A stretch of DNA of 64,000 bases from RPQJ01 sp963762315 (lineage in GTDB: Bacteria > Pseudomonadota > Gammaproteobacteria > Steroidobacterales > Steroidobacteraceae). The stretch spans positions 62,001 to 126,000 of the forward strand of contig CAVXKO010000004.1 of the NCBI GenBank assembly GCA_963762315.1, in the 5' to 3' direction. The notes beneath the pieces are model-generated. The model was not told the DNA's origin, ran no database searches, and worked only from the letters and a program-made list of their open reading frames with translations. This document shows, piece by piece, positions 54,917 to 63,976 of this stretch. The first letter of the stretch is position 1, and every line of letters starts with the position of its first letter. Position numbers and translations under genes: made by a program.

Positions 54917-56137
54917 ATGGAAAATGGCCACGCTATGGGAACCGACCGCTTCGCCTTCGTGCTGCATCCGCTCACGGTCGATTACCTCGGCAACCATCCG
55001 CGTTTCCGCTGGACCCGACACCTGCCGCGATCGCTGGTCGAAGCGGCTGCAGCCTACATGCCGGCCCGACAGGTCGGGCGAGTGACGGGCGGACGCTCTC
55101 CTGCCACGGGCCGGCCGATCGAAGGACTCATCTACGCGCTCGGCACCACGCCGCGCCAGATGCTCACCCGCGCGCCGGAGTTCACCTACTCGAGGCTGGA
55201 CCAGGCCGTGCGCGATGCGGCGCAGCACGGAGCGAAGATCGTGGGTCTCGGCGCGTTCACCAAGGTCGTCGGCGATGCGGGCATTACCGTCGCGAAACGC
55301 GCGCCCATTCCAGTCACGACCGGCAACAGCCTGACCATTGCGGCAACGCTGGAAACAGCCAAGCTCACTGCGAAGCGCATGGGCTGGCCCAATCTCGCGC
55401 GCGGCAAGGCGATGATCGTCGGCGCCACCGGATCGATCGGCTCCGTGTGCTCGCGGCTCCTCGCCGCTGCGGTGCACGACGTGGTGCTGGTTTCCATCGA
55501 GCCCGAGCGGCTCGAGGCGCTGAAGCGGAAGATCCTGGCCGAAACGCCGAAAGCCAGTGTGGAACTCGACACCACGACGAACCGGTGGGTGGGCGAGTGC
55601 GACCTCATCGTCACCGCCACCTCCGCTTTCGGCTTGCGCGTTCTCGACATCAGCCAGTGCAAGCCGGGTGCCGTGATCCTCGACGTCGCGCTCCCGCCCG
55701 ATATCTCGGCCGAGGAGGCCGCCGTGCGCCCGGACGTGCTGGTCGTAGAAAGCGGCGAAGTGATGATTCCCGGTCCGGTGCGCTTCAGCTTCGACATCGG
55801 CCTGCCGCCCGGCGTCGCCTACGCGTGCCTTGCCGAGGCCGCGCTCCTCACGATGGAGGGCCGCTTCGAGTGCTTCACGCTCGGGCGCGAGGTGCCCCCC
55901 GACAAGGTCAAGGAAATCTACCGGCTGTTCCGCCGGCATCATTTCCAGATTGCGCCGCTGCGCACGTTCGGCGAGTTGCTGACCGATGCGCTGGTCGAGG
56001 AGAAGAACGCGCGCGCGGAGGAGTTGCGCCGCAGCCCGGCGCGGCTCAAGCGCGCAAAGGCGGAGGCGGCGGCGAAGATCGCAAAGATTCCGCCGCGCGC
56101 GAAGGGCGTGGTCGGCGTCACGACGATCGGGAAATGA
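54917..56137 (+). CDS. Acyl-ACP reductase-like Rossmann protein (cyanobacterial AAR relative)
   Basis: A 406-residue protein that resembles the long-chain acyl-ACP reductase of cyanobacteria in several spaced motifs: GAFTKVV (112-118), TTGN (134-137), GATGSIG (169-175, nucleotide binding) and CLAEAALLTMEG at C304 onward. In the cyanobacterial enzyme the Cys in the matching ACFAEAMLLEFEG segment carries the acyl intermediate. If the likeness is functional, it would reduce acyl-ACP or acyl-CoA to a fatty aldehyde. The ATG at 54917 has GGGAAGG; ATG at 54938 is an alternative. A helical tail of about 60 residues follows the core and is absent from AAR. After the gene (56156-56174) is a small CTCCCG/CGGGAG hairpin. 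Confidence 0.7.
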   Translation: MENGHAMGTDRFAFVLHPLTVDYLGNHPRFRWTRHLPRSLVEAAAAYMPARQVGRVTGGRSPATGRPIEGLIYALGTTPRQMLTRAPEFTYSRLDQAVRDAAQHGAKIVGLGAFTKVVGDAGITVAKRAPIPVTTGNSLTIAATLETAKLTAKRMGWPNLARGKAMIVGATGSIGSVCSRLLAAAVHDVVLVSIEPERLEALKRKILAETPKASVELDTTTNRWVGECDLIVTATSAFGLRVLDISQCKPGAVILDVALPPDISAEEAAVRPDVLVVESGEVMIPGPVRFSFDIGLPPGVAYACLAEAALLTMEGRFECFTLGREVPPDKVKEIYRLFRRHHFQIAPLRTFGELLTDALVEEKNARAEELRRSPARLKRAKAEAAAKIAKIPPRAKGVVGVTTIGK

Positions 56138-56205
56138 CTTTGCCGATGGCGCCCGCTCCCGCAGGCGACGGGAGAGGGCAACCGTGGTGCCGGGGCGACG
56201 CGCCC

Positions 56206-56721
56206 TCAACCACCGTCCGCGGGCGGCGGATTGCGATCGACGGTCACGTCCTTGACCCAGGTGCCGGAGCTCGCGTCGTGCGTCGCGACGACATCGCGGT
56301 TGACCGTGCCGCCCTGCGGCCCGACCGCAGTGGATTCGCGCGTGTAGCCGTTGTCGGTGCGCTGGGTCACGTCGGTGCGCGTGGCCTCCTGCCCATTGGG
56401 GCCCGTCCACTGCACGTCGCGCGTGCGCGTCTGGGCGGCGCGATCGTTCACGACCTCCGCGTTGCGCGACGCCGACTTGCCGTTCTCACCGGTCCAGGTG
56501 TCCGAGCGGGTGTGGCCATGATCCGTGCGCTGCACCTCTGTGTGGCGCGTGTAGCTGCCGCTCGGCCGCTGCTGCTGAGGCTGCGAGTGCGCGCCGCGCG
56601 GCTTGGCCTGACGGGCAGGATCGGCGTGCGCAGGGCTGCCGATACCGGCTGCCATGACGAGTCCGAGCGCAGTGACTGTGGCGAGGTGGCGCATCCGGTT
56701 TGTCGTAAGATTCGAAATCAC
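56206..56721 (-). CDS. Exported repeat protein of unknown function
   Basis: A 171-residue protein with a signal ending near SPAHA. The mature part is polar and repetitive: units such as YTRHTEVQRTDHGHTR, QTRTRDVQWTGPNGQ and VTQRTDNGYTRESTAVGPQ alternate every 20-30 residues. The start is GTG at 56721, since AAGGAG lies seven bases before it; ATG at 56694 would cut the signal peptide short. Similar low-complexity exported proteins occur in proteobacteria without known role. It is divergent from the lipocalin. Confidence 0.7.
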   Translation of the reverse strand: MISNLTTNRMRHLATVTALGLVMAAGIGSPAHADPARQAKPRGAHSQPQQQRPSGSYTRHTEVQRTDHGHTRSDTWTGENGKSASRNAEVVNDRAAQTRTRDVQWTGPNGQEATRTDVTQRTDNGYTRESTAVGPQGGTVNRDVVATHDASSGTWVKDVTVDRNPPPADGG

Positions 56722-56826
56722 GTGTCGACTCCTTGGTAAGGGCGCCGGCGGATGCCGGTGTTGGTACGAAGGTAGAGAACGGGGCGGAGCCGAACCGGTT
56801 GACGAACGCACGAGAGGTTTCAGGCA

Positions 56827-57354
56827 ATGCGACTTAATGCAACGATGCGGCGATGGCAGGGTTTCCTGGCGGCGTTCGCCCTGGTCGGGTGCACGCACGC
56901 GCCCGAGGGGGTGCAGCCGGTCGGCGGCTTCGACGCGAGCCGCTACATGGGTACGTGGTACGAAGTGGCGCGCCTCCCGAACAGCTTCGAGAAGGGACTC
57001 GAGCAGATCACGGCAACCTACTCGCTGCAGGACGACGGGACCGTGAAGGTCGTCAATCGCGGGTACGACGTCGCGCGCAAAGAGTGGCGCGACGCGATCG
57101 GCAAGGCGAAGTTCGTCGGTGCGAAGGACGTGGGCGCGCTGAAGGTTTCCTTTTTCGGGCCCTTCTACGGCGGCTACAACGTCGTCGATCTCGACCCGGA
57201 GTATCGCCACGCGCTGGTCGTGGGCCCGGACCGGTCCTATCTCTGGATCCTGTCGCGCGATCCGGCGCCACCCGACGCGGTGGTCCAGCGCCTGAAGCGC
57301 AAGGCGGCCGAGCTCGGCTATGACACGTCGGCGCTGGTCTACGTGAAGCACTGA
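56827..57354 (+). CDS. blc: Bacterial lipocalin (Blc-type lipoprotein)
   Basis: A 175-residue outer-membrane lipoprotein with lipobox LVGC (Cys22) and the lipocalin first motif MGTWYEVARL (41-50). The second motif region has YNVVDLDPEYRHALVVGPDRSYLWILSR, also typical. Blc-type proteins bind fatty acids or lysophospholipids. The start is ATG at 56827; an ATG seven codons later (MRRWQG) would also give a lipoprotein signal. Confidence 0.93.
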   Translation: MRLNATMRRWQGFLAAFALVGCTHAPEGVQPVGGFDASRYMGTWYEVARLPNSFEKGLEQITATYSLQDDGTVKVVNRGYDVARKEWRDAIGKAKFVGAKDVGALKVSFFGPFYGGYNVVDLDPEYRHALVVGPDRSYLWILSRDPAPPDAVVQRLKRKAAELGYDTSALVYVKH

Positions 57355-57457
57355 CCGGGCCCGCGACCGTCCGGGGGCTCTGCCGACCCTCGCGCCCGGA
57401 GGCCGGTGATGCGAGACTCCGCGGCAACATGGAAACGCCGTTCGCCAGGAGCGTGCC

Positions 57458-58051
57458 TTGAGCGTCGCACTCGTCATCTTCATCGCCACCATCGCGGCGA
57501 GCCTGGCCGGGCTCTACGCCTCGCCGAAGATCATCGAACGGAGTCTCTTCCGGCCGTACTGGTTCCTGCGCGGCAAGCAGTACGACACGATCGTCACGAG
57601 CGGCTTCGTGCACGCGGACCTCGGCCATCTCATCTTCAACATGATGACGTTCTACTTCTTCGCGTTTCAGCTGGAGAAGCGGATCGGGCCGATTGCCTTC
57701 GGGATCCTGTACTTCGTCGGGCTCGTCGTCAGCGACGCAGGAACCTACTTCAAGCACCGCAACGATCCGCAGTACGCGTCGCTCGGCGCGTCCGGTGCCA
57801 TCTCGGCGGTGCTGTTCGCGTCGATCGTCTATTTCCCGACGCAGAGCCTGATCATCCTGCCGATCCCGGTGCCGATCCCGGCGCCGTTGTTCGCCGTGCT
57901 CTACCTCGGCTACACGTGGTACTCGGCGCGCCAGGCGCGCGGCCGCATCAACCACGATGCGCACCTCGGCGGCGCGCTGACGGGCCTCGCATTCGTGCTG
58001 GTCACGGACCCCGGCGCGTACGCGGGGTTGATGCGGGTCGTGCTGGGATAG
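57458..58051 (+). CDS. Rhomboid family intramembrane serine protease
   Basis: A 197-residue protein with six predicted membrane helices. Key residues are HADLGHLIFNMMTFYFF (loop and helix 2), the catalytic Ser in GASGA (S112) and the catalytic His in HLGGALTG (H169). It cleaves membrane-spanning segments of other proteins. The start is TTG at 57458 with AGGAG seven bases before it. A cluster of GC-rich repeats follows directly after the stop. Confidence 0.88.
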   Translation: MSVALVIFIATIAASLAGLYASPKIIERSLFRPYWFLRGKQYDTIVTSGFVHADLGHLIFNMMTFYFFAFQLEKRIGPIAFGILYFVGLVVSDAGTYFKHRNDPQYASLGASGAISAVLFASIVYFPTQSLIILPIPVPIPAPLFAVLYLGYTWYSARQARGRINHDAHLGGALTGLAFVLVTDPGAYAGLMRVVLG

Positions 58052-58054
58052 CGA

Positions 58055-58149
58055 CCCTCACCCGCGCTGCGCGCGACCTCTCCCGCAAGCGGGAGAGGTA
58101 AGAGCCCTCACCCGCGCTGCGCGCGACCTCTCCCGCAAGCGGGCGAGGT
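58055..58149. repeat. Two 45-base direct repeats
   Basis: Two near-identical 45-base units begin CCCTCACCCGCGCTGCGCGC and end ACCTCTCCCGCAAGCGGG-x-GAGGT, at 58055-58099 and 58105-58149, five bases apart. They differ by one base. Each contains a small hairpin (CCTCTCCCGC with GCGGGAGAGG). This type of sequence recurs in many high-GC proteobacterial genomes between genes. Confidence 0.85.
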
Positions 58150-58158
58150 GCAGGAATC

Positions 58159-58262
58159 CCTCTCCCGCTTGCGGGAGAGGGCCAAGCGGCATTGCGACAG
58201 CGATGCCGCGAGGGGTGAGGGTCCGCCCGCTCTGCCGCTCGCGGGAGAGGGTGGGGTGAGGA
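58159..58262. repeat. Palindrome and inverted copy of the same repeat family
   Basis: At 58159-58180 are perfect ten-base arms CCTCTCCCGC and GCGGGAGAGG around TT. From about 58210 to 58262 a reversed, partly degenerate version (GAGGGGTGAGGGTCCGCCCG, then GCGGGAGAGGGTGGGGTGAGG in pieces) faces the direct repeats. The whole cluster separates the rhomboid from the convergent TRAP operon and may end transcription from both sides. Confidence 0.7.
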
Positions 58263-58265
58263 CTC

Positions 58266-60144
58266 TTATCGAGCGAGCAGCCCCGGCAGCCAGGTCGAGA
58301 TCGCCGGGACGTAGGTGATCAGGATCACCGCGGCGAGCAGCACCAGCGTCATCGGCAGCGTGGCGCGCGCCACCTCGAGCAGCGGCTTGTTGAAGCGGTA
58401 GGCCGACAGGAAGAGATTGAGGCCCACCGGCGGCGTGAGGTAGCCGACCTCGAGGTTGGCGAGGAAGATCACGCCGAGGTGCACCGGGTCGATGCCGAAC
58501 GCGTTGCCCAGCGGTACGATCAGCGGCGCGACCACGATGATCGCCGAGAAGATGTCCATCAGGCAGCCGACCGCGATCAGGAACAGGTTGAGCAGCAGCA
58601 GGAACACCCAGGGTTGCTCGATGTGCGCGGAGAACGCTGCCGCGAGATCGTCCGGCACGTGCTCGGTCACCAGCCAGTTGGTGAAGCCCATTGCGGTGCC
58701 GAGGATGAGCAGCACGCCACCCACGAGCACGCCGCACTCGACCAGCAGCGGCAGCATGCGGCCATTCCGGCGCAGGTCGTCGTGCACGAAAGTTTCGATG
58801 ACGAAGGCGTACAGCGCGGTCAACGCGGCGGCCTGCACGGGCAGCGCGTAGCCGCCGAAGATCAGCACGAGCGGGATCAGCGGCAGCAGCAGTTCCCATT
58901 TCGCGTCCCAGGTGGCGTTCCACGCCTCCGCCGCGTCGAACTCGCCGCGCGCCGTCTGCTTCGGTGACGCATAGACGCCCCAGGCGATGGCGAACCCCAT
59001 CAGCACGAGGCTCGGCAGCACGCCGCCGAGGAACATCTGCTCCAGCGAGACCTGGCCGATGATCGAATACAGGATCAGCGGCAGGCACGGGCGGCAGCAG
59101 CACGCCGAGCGAGCCCGCGCCGGTCATCATGCCGAGCGCAGGTCGTTCCCCGTAGCCGGCGGCCATGAGCACGGGCATCAGCAGTCGGCCGAGCGCGAGG
59201 ATCGTGACGCCCGATCCGCCGGTGAATGCCGTGAAGAACGCGCAGCCGAGCACCGTCGCGACCGCGGCGCCGCCGCGCCAGTGGCCGGTCCAGGCGGTGA
59301 ACAGGCGCACCAGGCGCTTCGACGCGCCGCTCTCCGCCAGCAGGTAGCCGGTGAGCGTGAACAGCGGCAGCGTCGCGAGCAGCGGGATTGGTCACCTGGT
59401 CGTAGTGATCGAGCGGGATCGACGCGATCGGATCGCCCTGCGCGTAGAACAGGATGAGCGCCGCGCCGCCCAGCAGCACGAAGATCGGCGCGCCGACGAC
59501 GGCGGCGACCAGCAACGCGACGAGCGCCGGCAGGCGCCAGTGCGCCGGGGCCGATCGGGGAGTGCGCGGCGAGATAGCCCGAGCGACGGCCGCACAGGAT
59601 CACGACCGCCGCGGTGCCGACGTGCGTGCGGCCGGCGCGCTGCGCCAGGCGCAGTCCGATGACGGCGAACCCGATGGGCAGGAAGTATTCGAACCACACC
59701 GTGGGCAGGCCCGACGCCAGCGTGACGCCCGCATCTTTTTCCGTCTGCACGAACAGTGCGGCCGCAAGCGACAGCATCAACGCGATGAAGGCGGAGAATG
59801 CGTGGCTGTAGGCTTCGAGCCAGTGCCGCGAGTCGCCTCGGCAGCAGAGGCGCGATGCTCGCGACCGACAGCAACCGGCCTTCGCGCGCCGCGATGGCGC
59901 CGCCCGCCATGCCGACCAGCAGCGTCACGTGGCGCAGCAGCTCATCGGTGCCGGCGATCGGGATGCGCAGGCCGAGCCGGCCCCAGATCTCCAGGTCGGC
60001 GATGCCGAGCAGCACCATCGAGGCCAGGCAGATCGCGAGGAAGCCGTCTTCGGCACGCCACAGCGCCGCGCGCCAACGCGAACGAGGCTGCTCGGGTTCC
60101 TGTGCCGGCAGGGCCGGCTCGAGCAGCGGCCGCGGGCCGCTCAT
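58266..60144 (-). CDS. TRAP transporter fused small-large membrane subunit (TatQM type), four frame breaks
   Basis: A fused DctQ-DctM protein of about 624 residues. The N-terminal DctQ part starts at ATG 60144 (MSGPRPLLEP) with four helices; the DctM part follows without a stop (HWRLPALVALLVAAVVGAPIF, then GSGVTILALGRLLMPV). Frame breaks are near 59830, 59565, 59393 and 59093. Each is mended by removing one base, giving RRLRHWLEAYSH, IGPAHWRLPALV, TNPLLATLPLF and LLPPCLPLILYS. The 1879-base span minus four is exactly 625 codons. The fused form and the upstream TatT-type gene recall the TP0956-0958 system of Treponema. The ATG overlaps the binding-protein stop. Confidence 0.82.
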
Positions 60145-61161
60145 TTCCTGCGAGCCCGGAATTCCTGCACGGCCCTGCTGACCTTGTCGAACGTATCGGC
60201 GGGCACGACCCTGCCGCGCACCGACGGATACTCCTTTGCGACGACGCGCCCGCCATTCGGCCTCGGCCTCGGGCGACAGGGTCGTGACCTTCAGCCCCTG
60301 CTTCTCCTGCATGGCCTTCACCGCCGCGTCGTCCTCGGCACGCGCCGCCTGCCGGATGCCCGGGCCGGCCTTGTCGCACGCGGCGCGAATCCAGTCGCGC
60401 GTCGGCGCCTCGAGCTGGTCCCACGCGCGCTTGGTGACGATCAGCGCGCCCGTCACCGGCGCCCAGCGCATGTCGAGCATGTACGGGGCCTGCGTCGCCA
60501 CCTGGCTGTAGTTGGCGAACGAGGCGGGCACCGGCAATCCGTCGATCATGCCGTTGCGCAGCGCCAGCAGGATCTTGTCCGGGTCCAGCGCGACCGGCGT
60601 GTAGTACGCCTTCAGCAACTCGTTGCTCTCGGTACTGGCCGTCGATGCGAAGATCCGCATCGACTTCAGGTCCCTGACGCTCGTGACCGGCTTCTTGGTG
60701 AAGAACCGCACCCAGCCGGCTTCGCCCCAGATCAGCACGATGTAGCCGGCCTTGGCGAACCCTGCTTCCAGTTCGGGCCTGACCGCGTCGCGGGCGTAGT
60801 CGACCTCTTCCCAGCTGCGGAACATCAGCGGCATGAATTGCAGCGCCGTGACGCCGGGCTCGATCTCGCCGAGGCCGTCCGACGTCAGCATCGCGCCCTG
60901 GATCTGGCCGACGCGCAGCCGGCGCACGATCTGGCCTTCGCCACCCTGCGTGCCCGCGTAGAGATCCATCCGGGCGCCGCCCGGGCCTTTCTGCCAGTCG
61001 GCGCTGAGCGCCATCAGGCGCTGGTAGAAGCCGGAGCCGGAGGGCGCGACCGTCGCGAATCGCAACACGGGCCCGGCCGCAGCCTGGGCTTGCAGGACAC
61101 GCGGCGACAGGCCGGCAAGGCCCAGCGCCCCGAGGGCGCTGACGAACGAGCGGCGTTGCAT
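60141..61161 (-). CDS. TRAP transporter solute-binding protein (TatP/DctP), one frame break
   Basis: About 339 residues with a signal that has RR (MQRRSFVSALGALGLAG). It is a DctP-type binding protein: VLRFATVAPSGSGFYQRLM, QIVRRLRVGQIQGAMLTSDGLGEI and DLKSMRIFASTASTESNELL are the usual strand and helix landmarks. One extra base near 60233 shifts the last 35 residues; removing it gives VVAKEYPSVRGRVV to the TGA that overlaps the next ATG. 1021 bases minus one is 340 codons. It should capture an acidic solute in the periplasm. Confidence 0.87.
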
Positions 61162-62141
61162 CAGGGATTCACTCCGTTGGAAGTCGTATCGTCCGGCGGT
61201 AGCGGCGGCAGGAACCAGTGATCGGCCTGGCTCGCCATCCACGCGGCGCGGCGTTGCATCAGCACGTTTTCGAGGCGGTGCTCGGGCGCGGCATCCGGAT
61301 TCACGGCGAGCGCTGCCTGGATCGCCTGGTCGAAGCACGCGCGATCCTCGAGCGCGACGCATACGGACTCGGCGTAGCTCACGTGCGGGCCCGCCAGCTG
61401 GCCGTGCGAGAGTTCGATTGCGCGCGCGTAATGGCGCTTCGCCACGTCGACCGGCGGTTCGGTGAGATCGGGACGCGCCATCGAATACGTGATCAGGAAC
61501 GAGTGGATCGCGCCGTCGCCGTAGGCCTCGTCGAGTTCGAGCGCGCGGTCCATCATCGCCTGCGGCTTGCGCAGGTCACCGACCAGGGACGGATCGTCCT
61601 TCGCTTGTGCGATCGCTGCCGTCCATGCCGCGGCCGTCCAGTACAGCAGTCCCGCGTCGGTCTTCCGGCAGTCGCGCACCGCCTGCTCGGGGTTCGCCTG
61701 CAACTTCGACGGGAAGCCCGGGTGGGTCACGTCGAGGCCGTGCAGGCCGTAGTCGCGCGCCCGGAGGTAGAGCTTGCGAGCCCGCAGGCGCGTCTCCTGC
61801 GCTTTCGCGAAATCCGTCGCCTCGAGCTTCTCGGCCTCGGTCTGCACGAAGCCATACGCGTACTGCGTGAACCCGGCCGTCGTGGCCGTCAGCAGTCCGA
61901 CGTGGTCCGGGCTCTTGGCCAGCAGGCTTTCCATGAGCTTGAGGCTGAAGGGGGCGGCGGCAGCGATCAGCTCGGGGTCGTCGTCCGTCGCGAACGAAGA
62001 GGTTCCCTGCGACAGCGCATCGCCGGCCCGATCTACCGCAAGCTTCGAAATCGAGCAACCGCCCGAAGCGGCCAGCAGCGCGGCGAGCGCCGCATGCGCC
62101 GGCCAGCGCAATGCCTTGATTTGCCTGAGCCTCATGCCCAT
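61161..62141 (-). CDS. TatT-type TPR lipoprotein of TRAP transporter
   Basis: A 326-residue lipoprotein (lipobox AASGGC) with the helical TatT pattern: a Tp0956-like core of TPR-like helices, for example MESLLAKSPDHVGLLTATTAGFTQYAYGF and AKRHYARAIELS. The stop overlaps the start of the binding-protein gene (TGATG at 61159-61163). In Treponema TatT forms a trimer and contacts the binding protein. The start is ATG at 62141 or 62135. The gene begins the operon. Confidence 0.86.
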   Translation of the reverse strand: MGMRLRQIKALRWPAHAALAALLAASGGCSISKLAVDRAGDALSQGTSSFATDDDPELIAAAAPFSLKLMESLLAKSPDHVGLLTATTAGFTQYAYGFVQTEAEKLEATDFAKAQETRLRARKLYLRARDYGLHGLDVTHPGFPSKLQANPEQAVRDCRKTDAGLLYWTAAAWTAAIAQAKDDPSLVGDLRKPQAMMDRALELDEAYGDGAIHSFLITYSMARPDLTEPPVDVAKRHYARAIELSHGQLAGPHVSYAESVCVALEDRACFDQAIQAALAVNPDAAPEHRLENVLMQRRAAWMASQADHWFLPPLPPDDTTSNGVNP

Positions 62142-62361
62142 CCGTTCGAGGTTTCGCAGACTGTTGCGCTGCAAGGCCGCAACGATACCGGAACCAGCCT
62201 CCACGCGGGACACCTTCCTTTGCGCGGTGTCGCAGCAAGGTGCCGTCGGGGACGGAAATGCCAACTGGTTCAATGATCTACCTTGCCGGAGGGCGCCCGG
62301 GGACGACTGCCCGGCGCAGAGTGCCTAGACTCGTGCGCCTGAAACCAGCCGGAGGATTCCG

Positions 62362-62736
62362 ATGACCCAGAAAGCCTTTGTGTGCGCGCTTTGCCTCGCC
62401 ATCCTGAACCTCTCCTCGCCGTCCGTGGCCCAGGCCGGACTGGTCGGCACGCTGCAGGCCGTCGAGTCGCACACGCGCGCCCAGGACCTGGCGACGGTCA
62501 ACGCTGCGCTGGCCCGCGACGAGGTTCGCGCGAAGTTCGTCGAGCTGGGCGTGAATCCGGCCACCGTCGACGCGCGGGTGGCCGCGCTCACCGATTCGGA
62601 ACTCCGCACGCTCGCAGACCGGATGGATGCCATGCCTGCGGGTGGCGACTTCCTGGCGATCGTCGGCCTCGTGTTCGTCGTGCTGATGATCCTCGAGTTC
62701 GTCGGCGTCATCGACATCTTCAAGAAGTTCCCGTAA
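62362..62736 (+). CDS. PA2779 family membrane-anchored protein
   Basis: A 124-residue protein of the PA2779 family: a signal-like start, a conserved AALARDEVRAKFVELGVNP region and a C-terminal membrane helix (FLAIVGLVFVVLMILEFVGVIDIF). It precedes a PA2778-type peptidase gene by 32 bases; this gene pair is conserved in Pseudomonas and relatives. The role is unknown. Confidence 0.9.
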   Translation: MTQKAFVCALCLAILNLSSPSVAQAGLVGTLQAVESHTRAQDLATVNAALARDEVRAKFVELGVNPATVDARVAALTDSELRTLADRMDAMPAGGDFLAIVGLVFVVLMILEFVGVIDIFKKFP

Positions 62737-62768
62737 CGGGTCGCTCGCGGCTGGATCCCAGTCCGCCG

Positions 62769-63740
62769 ATGAAGTCATGGACGCATGCGGCGCTCTGCGT
62801 CGCCGCGTTCGCACTGGCCGGTTGCGCGAACCAGGCCCGCGTCCCGTCGGCCCCGGGCTTCGAAGGATTGCCGTCGCACGTCGAACTCTCCGACACGCCG
62901 TTCTTTCCCCAGGAAGATCACGAGTGCGGCCCGGCCGCGCTGGCGACGGTGCTCGGGGCCGCGGGTGTGGACGCCACGCCTGCTGAACTCGCCGACGCCA
63001 TATACCTTCCGGGCCGGCAAGGGACGCTGCAACCGGAAATCGCGGCGGCCGCACGTGCGCGCGGCCGGTTGACTTACGAGTTGCCGCCATCGGCCGATGC
63101 CGTGCGGGCCGAGCTGGCCGCAGGCCGGCCGGTCCTGGTATTGCAGAAGCTCGGCGCGGGACCCTGGCCCGGCTGGCATTACGCGGTCGTCTTCGGTTAC
63201 GACCGGGACAAGGACGAGATCCTGCTGCGCTCAGGGACGCAGCAGCGCGACGTCGAATCGACGCGATTGTTCGATACGACCTGGGCGCGTGCCGGTCGCT
63301 GGGCCATCGTGGTGCTGCGGCCGGGCGACCTCCCGGCGACCCCGGACCTGGAGCGCTACATGAGTGCGGCGGCTTCACTCGAGGCCGTGGGACGGCCGGA
63401 GGACGCGCGCGCCGCGTATCTTGCGGCCGCGAGACACTGGCCGGAGGCGGCCTTGCCGCACCTCGGGCTCGCCAACATCGCTGCGGCTCGCAATGACTGG
63501 CCGGCGGCCGAACAGGGGTTTCGCGAGGCGGCCCGCCTCGAACCCGGCAACGTGAGCGCGCTCAACAATCACGCCGAGGCCCTGTTGCACATGGGGTGTC
63601 CGCAGTCGGCCCGCCGCGAGATCGAGCGCGCCCGCGAGGCCGCCGGGGCGGGGCCGCTGGCGGAGACAGTGGCTGCGACTCGCGCGGGCGTCGTGGCGGC
63701 GATCGGCGAGGACGGGCCTGGTTGTCCGTCGGACCATTGA
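62769..63740 (+). CDS. PA2778 family C39-like peptidase lipoprotein with TPR
   Basis: A 323-residue lipoprotein (lipobox ALAGC, Cys19) with a papain-like C39-type domain: Cys53 in QEDHECGPAALATVL and His137 in GWHYAVVFGYD form the likely catalytic pair. TPR-like helices follow (residues 195-290). It probably processes or holds a small partner, perhaps the PA2779-type protein just upstream. The substrate is not known. Confidence 0.9.
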   Translation: MKSWTHAALCVAAFALAGCANQARVPSAPGFEGLPSHVELSDTPFFPQEDHECGPAALATVLGAAGVDATPAELADAIYLPGRQGTLQPEIAAAARARGRLTYELPPSADAVRAELAAGRPVLVLQKLGAGPWPGWHYAVVFGYDRDKDEILLRSGTQQRDVESTRLFDTTWARAGRWAIVVLRPGDLPATPDLERYMSAAASLEAVGRPEDARAAYLAAARHWPEAALPHLGLANIAAARNDWPAAEQGFREAARLEPGNVSALNNHAEALLHMGCPQSARREIERAREAAGAGPLAETVAATRAGVVAAIGEDGPGCPSDH

Positions 63741-63760
63741 TTGCGATTAGACTTTGCGCC

Positions 63761-63976
63761 ATGAACCTGCGAGAGCTCGTCGAGGAGATCCTGCCCGAGT
63801 GGCGCAGCTGGTATCCCAGCCTGTTCGACGCGGCCGTGGACCTCGGTGTGATCCGCGCCCGTGTGTGCGATCCCTCGTCACTGTTGCTTTCGAATCGACA
63901 CGCCAACGTGCGCGCCGCCGCCGAGCAGGAACACCGCCGTCGCTGGAGCGCCGAGGAAAACGAGCCCGAGGAGTGA
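63761..63976 (+). CDS. Small acidic-tailed protein of unknown function
   Basis: A 71-residue protein (MNLRELVEEILPEWRSWYPS to ENEPEE) with an amphipathic N-terminal helix. It starts at ATG 63761. A TAGACT seven bases before could be a -10 for a leaderless message. No family recognised; the gene ends 24 bases before the window edge. Confidence 0.55.
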   Translation: MNLRELVEEILPEWRSWYPSLFDAAVDLGVIRARVCDPSSLLLSNRHANVRAAAEQEHRRRWSAEENEPEE

